Positions 5,527-9,065 of a DNA stretch of 9,065 nt are shown piece by piece (position 1 is the stretch's first letter; every line of letters begins with the position of its first letter). Location of the stretch: the NCBI GenBank assembly GCA_025453855.1, contig JALOPO010000044.1, forward strand, positions 1 to 9,065. Reading direction: 5' to 3'. Origin of the DNA: Gemmatimonadaceae bacterium (lineage in GTDB: Bacteria; Gemmatimonadota; Gemmatimonadetes; Gemmatimonadales; Gemmatimonadaceae). The notes below the pieces were generated by a model that saw nothing but the letters and a program-made list of their open reading frames with translations, was not told where the DNA came from and did no database searches. A program made the position numbers and the translations under genes.

Positions 5527-7127
5527 GCGAGGGCGGCGGCGAGGTGCGGAAGCACGTCGGGGAACGGATCGTCGCGGGTCGCCAGCTCGGCCGCGATCGC
5601 GTTGGCGGTCTCGAACGAGCCGCCGGCCTCCAGGGCGGTCGAGAGCGCGTCGAGCAGGCGATCGAGGTCGGCGCAGTGCGAGTGGAAGCGGTGCGCGCCG
5701 TAGTCGGCGGCCTGCCCCATGGTCACGATGAACGGCCAGTCGCTCGACTGCGCGAGCACGAAGGTGCGCGCCGCCTGCGCGAGCGCCACGTGCGCGCGCT
5801 CGTCGCCCAGGGCACGCGGCACCAGCTGCCAGAAGCGATCCTCGAGCGGCCAGAGACGACGCCACATGTACGCCACCGGCGCGCCGACCCACGTCGACCA
5901 GTCGGAGTGCGCCCCCCAGCTCCCGGGATCGACCGGGATCACCGGTGCGTCGGGATTGTCGATCAGGTGCCAGCTCCCCGTGGTCGGGCGCAGCTGCGGA
6001 TGGTGTCGCAGCTCGCGATAGAGCTGGCCGAGGAACTGCGGCCCCTCGAACCACCAGTGGCCGAAGAGCTCCGTGTCGAACGGCGCGGTGATGAGCGTCG
6101 TCCCCCACGGATGCTGCTCGCGCGCGATCGCGCCGAGGAGCGTCGCGAAGTGCCCGGCGTGCTCGCGCACCTTCGCCTCGGCCACCTCGGGCCAGTACGG
6201 GAGCTTGTCGCCGAGATCGGCGTTGCGGGCGGTGACGCGCCAGAGCTTGAGCCCGCCCGGCCAGTGCTGCTTGTGGAACTCCAGGTAGGCGCCATCGCCG
6301 GGATAGCCGCCGTCGGCGCTCCAGACCTGCGCCGCCGTCCGCGGATCACGCACCAGCGCACGCAGCGCGCCCGAGCCATCGTCGGAGCGGATGCCGTACG
6401 CGCGATACGGTGGCCGCCGGTGCCGCTTGTCGCGACCGGCAACGAGCGGCGCGTCGAGCGTCACGTAGCGGAAGCCGGCGTCGAGCACGTCCTGCTCGGT
6501 GCCGTGCCGCATGCCGCGGTGCGGCGCGTGATGGAGCGGCTCCCACCACCCGGCGGGGCGGTACGCGCATTCCGGGAGCCAGCACCCCACCGGGTTCACG
6601 CCGAAGATGCGACGATGCTCGGCGAAGCCGAGGCGGAGCTGGAAGCGGATGCTCTCGTCGCGGCCGAGCATCGGGAGGAAGGCGTGCGTGGCGGCGGAGC
6701 TCGTGAGCTCGATCCGGCCCGCGTCGGCGAAGCCCTTGAAGGCGCCGAGGATGTCGCCGTCGATCTCGGTCCAGAGGGCGCGCAGCCGCTCGAGCTGCTG
6801 GCCGTGCCAGCGGGCGACCCACGCGAGGTCGGTCTCGCCGCGCTGCTCGAAGAGCGCGGCCTGCTCCTCGTGCGCGGCGGCGCGCTGGGCCGCGTACTTC
6901 TCGAGGATCCCGCGGAAGCTCGCGTGCCCGAGCTGGTTGGCGAGGATCGGCGTGATGCCGAGCGTCACCGGCGCCGCCACCCCTTCGTCCCCGAGCGTGC
7001 GGAGCTGCTCGATGAGCGGGAGGTAGGTCTCGAGCGTGGCCTCGGAGAGCCAGTCCGAGCCGTGGGGCCAGTCACCGTGCCCGAGGACCCACGGCAGGTG
7101 CGAGTGCAGCTGGACGACGAGATCCAT
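5523..7127 (-). CDS. GH57 1,4-alpha-glucan branching enzyme
   Basis: A 534-residue glycoside hydrolase family 57 protein, close in length to the Thermus branching enzyme (about 520). The conserved GH57 regions appear in order: QLHSHLPWV (6-14), GITPIL (57-62), GCWLPE (181-186) with nucleophile E186, APFDTELFGHWWFEG (348-362) with acid/base D351, and SSDWPF (461-466) in the C-terminal helical domain. A Tyr in RRPPYRAYG (near 241) lies where the branching-specific loop tyrosine of the Thermus enzyme would be expected; this placement is inferred. The enzyme would cut alpha-1,4 chains and rejoin them as alpha-1,6 branches on glycogen in the cytoplasm. The start at 7127 puts HSHLPW at residue 8, as usual for the family, though no Shine-Dalgarno is visible. 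It follows glgA by 91 bp and overlaps the next ligase by four bases. A 4-alpha-glucanotransferase is the main alternative. Confidence 0.92.
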   Translation of the reverse strand: MDLVVQLHSHLPWVLGHGDWPHGSDWLSEATLETYLPLIEQLRTLGDEGVAAPVTLGITPILANQLGHASFRGILEKYAAQRAAAHEEQAALFEQRGETDLAWVARWHGQQLERLRALWTEIDGDILGAFKGFADAGRIELTSSAATHAFLPMLGRDESIRFQLRLGFAEHRRIFGVNPVGCWLPECAYRPAGWWEPLHHAPHRGMRHGTEQDVLDAGFRYVTLDAPLVAGRDKRHRRPPYRAYGIRSDDGSGALRALVRDPRTAAQVWSADGGYPGDGAYLEFHKQHWPGGLKLWRVTARNADLGDKLPYWPEVAEAKVREHAGHFATLLGAIAREQHPWGTTLITAPFDTELFGHWWFEGPQFLGQLYRELRHHPQLRPTTGSWHLIDNPDAPVIPVDPGSWGAHSDWSTWVGAPVAYMWRRLWPLEDRFWQLVPRALGDERAHVALAQAARTFVLAQSSDWPFIVTMGQAADYGAHRFHSHCADLDRLLDALSTALEAGGSFETANAIAAELATRDDPFPDVLPHLAAALA

Positions 7128-7218
7128 CAGCGAGGGGCGGGAATCGTGGAGGGAGGCGACGCGTCGCGCCGCGCGTGCGGGCGCGGGCGATGGCGATCGA
7201 CGGATGGTGGCGTGGCGC
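7128..7218 (-). other. Intergenic gap between glgA and the branching enzyme, with a 12-bp palindrome
   Basis: This 91-bp spacer is extremely GC-rich. It contains one perfect 12-base palindrome, GCGACGCGTCGC (7156-7167), about 30 bp before the branching-enzyme start, too short for a stable loop-bearing terminator but possible as a protein site. No T run follows, so read-through from glgA is expected. No promoter or Shine-Dalgarno is recognisable. Confidence 0.35.
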
Positions 7219-9065
7219 TCAGCGCGCGGCGAGGACCCCGCGATAGAGGTCGCGGAAGCGCTCCTCGCTGCGCCCCCAGTCGAAGTCGCGCGCCATGGCG
7301 GCGAGCATCATCCGGTGCCAGGTGGGCGTGTCGTGGAAGGTGCCGAGCGCGCGACGCACCGCCCACGCGAACGAGCCGGCGTCGAACTGGTCGAAGGCGA
7401 AGCCGGTGACGCCGTCCTCGACGGTGTCGGCGAGCCCGCCCACGCGCCGCACGAGCGGGAGCGTGCCGTAGCGCTGCGCGCGCATCTGCGTGAGGCCGCA
7501 CGGTTCGTACTGGCACGGCATGAGGCAGACGTCGCCGGCGGCCATCAGCAGGTGCTCCTTGCCGTCGCTGAAGTTGGTGTCGACGACGACCCGGTCGGGG
7601 CGCACGCGCGCGATGCCGCGCAACGCGTCCTCGAAGCGGCGCTCGCCGGCGCCGACGAAGACCCACTGCGCGTCGATGTCGAAGAGCCCCGGCGTCTCGA
7701 CGATCAGCGAGAGCCCCTTCTGCGTGACGAGGCGCGCGGTCATCACGAAGATCGGGACGTCGCCGCGCACGGGGAGGCCGAGCGCCTCCTGCATCGCGCG
7801 GCGGCACTCGCCCTTGCCGGCGAGGTCGTCGGCCGAGAAGCGCGCCGGGATGAGCGGGTCGGTGGCCGGGTTCCAGCGCGACTGGTCGATCCCGTTGGCG
7901 ATGCCGACGAAGCGATCGCGCAGCGAGAGGAAGGTGGCGTGCAGGCCGAAGCCGCCGCCGGCGGTGCGCAGCTCGTTGGCGTGGGTCGCGCTCACCGTGG
8001 TGGCCGCGTCGGCGAAGGCGAGGCCGCCCTTGAGCAGGTTCACCTGCCCGTACCACTCGAAGCGATCCCAGCGCCACATGTCGGGGCCGAGGCCGAAGTC
8101 GCCGAGCATGGCGGCGCCGTAGTGTCCCTGGTAGCCGGCGTTGTGCACGGTGAGCACCGTCGCCACGTCGCGGTACCACGGGACGTCGGCATACCAGCCG
8201 CGCAGGTACGCGAGCGAGAGTGCGGCGTGCCAGTCGTGCGCGTGCAGGATGGCCGGGCCATCGCCGACCACGCGCGGGAGCGCGCGCAGCGCGGCGGCGC
8301 AGAAGTGCGCCCAGCGGCGATGGTTGTCCTGGTAGTCGCGTCCCTGCTCGCCGTAGATGCCCGCGCGATCGAAGTAGTAGCCGTTCTCCAGGAAGTAGAG
8401 CTCGGGGACGCCGGTCGTGCCGTGGCCACCGAGGACGCGCGCGGCCTCCTCGGCCGGGAGCTTCCAGAGGCGGCTCCACTCGTCGCGGTAGGCGACGTGC
8501 GTGGTCCACGCCTCGCCGACCGGTTCGAGCTGGCCGAGCTTCTCGCGCGCCTGCCGGTAGAGCGGCATGACGATGCAGGCGCGGATGCCGGCCGCGGTCT
8601 GGTAGGCGGCGAGCGACGTGACGACCTCGCCCAGGCCGCCGGTGCGCGCCACCGGCGCCACCTCGGCCGCGAGATGCACGACGGTGACCGGGCGCCCGTC
8701 GCGGGCGACGAGGGGAGACACGAAGGGGGAGCCGGGCGAGCGGGGGACGGGGACCGCGGCGCGTGGGGGGACGACCGGGGCAGGTGCGGAAGAGGATGCC
8801 ACCGGGACCACGGAGGCGACAGCGGCCGTGTCGACCGCGTCGGCGTGGTCGGCGGCACGGCGCGCCGGTGCGTCCGGGCCGTCGACCGGATTGACGAGCG
8901 GCCGCGCCTCGGCCGGGGTGACCGAGGCGAGCGCGACCTCGAGCTCGATTGCATGCGCCGCGACGTCGGCGACGATCGCCTCCGGCACCCTGGGTGCGGG
9001 CGGGAGCGCGATGGCGGCGGCGATGGCCGGGTCGGCGACGCCGATCGGCTCGGCGGGCGCCGCGG
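7219..9065 (-). CDS. glgA: Glycogen synthase GlgA (GT5) with long N-terminal extension, 5' truncated
   Basis: The frame is open to the right edge of the window. A GTG lies at 8988, but codons continue upstream without a stop and there is no in-frame ATG before residue 141 counted from that GTG, so the true start probably lies outside. From 8988, residues 1-100 are Ala/Pro/Val-rich and low in complexity. The GT5 catalytic domain follows from VTVVHLAAEVAP (101-112). Marks of glycogen synthase are RTGGLGEV (115-122, where the usual ADP-glucose lysine is Arg), HAHDWHAAL (249-257), VHNAGYQG, NGID (365-368), ARLVTQKG (418-425, R419 and K424) and YEPCGLTQM (494-502, E495). The enzyme transfers glucose from ADP-glucose to the non-reducing end of alpha-1,4-glucan in the cytoplasm. 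The C-terminus DFDWGRSEERFRDLY is normal. It leads the run containing the branching enzyme. Confidence 0.94.
   Translation of the reverse strand, partial: AAPAEPIGVADPAIAAAIALPPAPRVPEAIVADVAAHAIELEVALASVTPAEARPLVNPVDGPDAPARRAADHADAVDTAAVASVVPVASSSAPAPVVPPRAAVPVPRSPGSPFVSPLVARDGRPVTVVHLAAEVAPVARTGGLGEVVTSLAAYQTAAGIRACIVMPLYRQAREKLGQLEPVGEAWTTHVAYRDEWSRLWKLPAEEAARVLGGHGTTGVPELYFLENGYYFDRAGIYGEQGRDYQDNHRRWAHFCAAALRALPRVVGDGPAILHAHDWHAALSLAYLRGWYADVPWYRDVATVLTVHNAGYQGHYGAAMLGDFGLGPDMWRWDRFEWYGQVNLLKGGLAFADAATTVSATHANELRTAGGGFGLHATFLSLRDRFVGIANGIDQSRWNPATDPLIPARFSADDLAGKGECRRAMQEALGLPVRGDVPIFVMTARLVTQKGLSLIVETPGLFDIDAQWVFVGAGERRFEDALRGIARVRPDRVVVDTNFSDGKEHLLMAAGDVCLMPCQYEPCGLTQMRAQRYGTLPLVRRVGGLADTVEDGVTGFAFDQFDAGSFAWAVRRALGTFHDTPTWHRMMLAAMARDFDWGRSEERFRDLYRGVLAAR

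Noticed and set aside
5527..6108. Upstream extension of the first ATP-grasp ligase to a 600-residue protein
   Set aside because: The extra 194 residues overlap the GH57 branching enzyme in another frame and are Arg/Ala-rich without motifs; the GTG at 5526 gives a normal ATP-grasp N-terminus.
28..7409. Long plus-strand open frames opposite the minus-strand genes (for example 28-1134, 974-2233, 2578-3894, 4114-5703, 5544-7409)
   Set aside because: They lie opposite genes with clear catalytic motifs, translate to Arg/Ala/His/Val-rich sequence without recognisable domains, and are expected where third codon positions are nearly always G or C.

Overview
Very GC-rich bacterial DNA in which every recognisable gene lies on the minus strand, so the biological reading order runs from high to low coordinates. 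Strong G/C bias at third codon positions leaves long spurious open frames on the plus strand. Codon style and gene content would fit a Gemmatimonadota-like soil or freshwater bacterium. That is an inference from general resemblance: no rRNA or marker gene is present to settle it.

Right third (about 9065 to 5523): glycogen synthesis. A GT5 glycogen synthase (glgA) comes first. Its start lies outside the window, and a low-complexity Ala/Pro/Val-rich extension of at least 114 residues precedes the catalytic domain. After 91 bp comes a GH57-family 1,4-alpha-glucan branching enzyme. Together these would elongate and branch alpha-glucan. No ADP-glucose pyrophosphorylase is visible.

Middle and left (5526 to 1): a cassette of three ATP-grasp ligases and two alpha/beta-hydrolase esterases. 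The first ligase overlaps the branching-enzyme stop by four bases (GTGA), tying the cassette to the glycogen genes. A 441-bp non-coding gap follows, filled by a nested, imperfect inverted repeat. Next come a second ligase, clearly a paralogue of the first, and 10 bp later a Fes/COG2819-like esterase. A 73-bp gap then carries a 24-bp-period repeat able to form two mutually exclusive hairpins in front of a second, different esterase (COG4947-like). Last is a third ATP-grasp enzyme of RimK/glutathione-synthetase type, cut by the window edge.

The two paralogous ligases carry the Glu ... GE(I/V)xARPPG metal-site arrangement typical of carboxylate-amine (L-amino-acid) ligases. The cassette therefore looks like a small pathway joining acids to amines, with two esterases acting on its products or substrates, beside storage-glucan synthesis. 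Its substrate cannot be read from the sequence. The cassette and the two structured intergenic repeats are the parts most worth following up.
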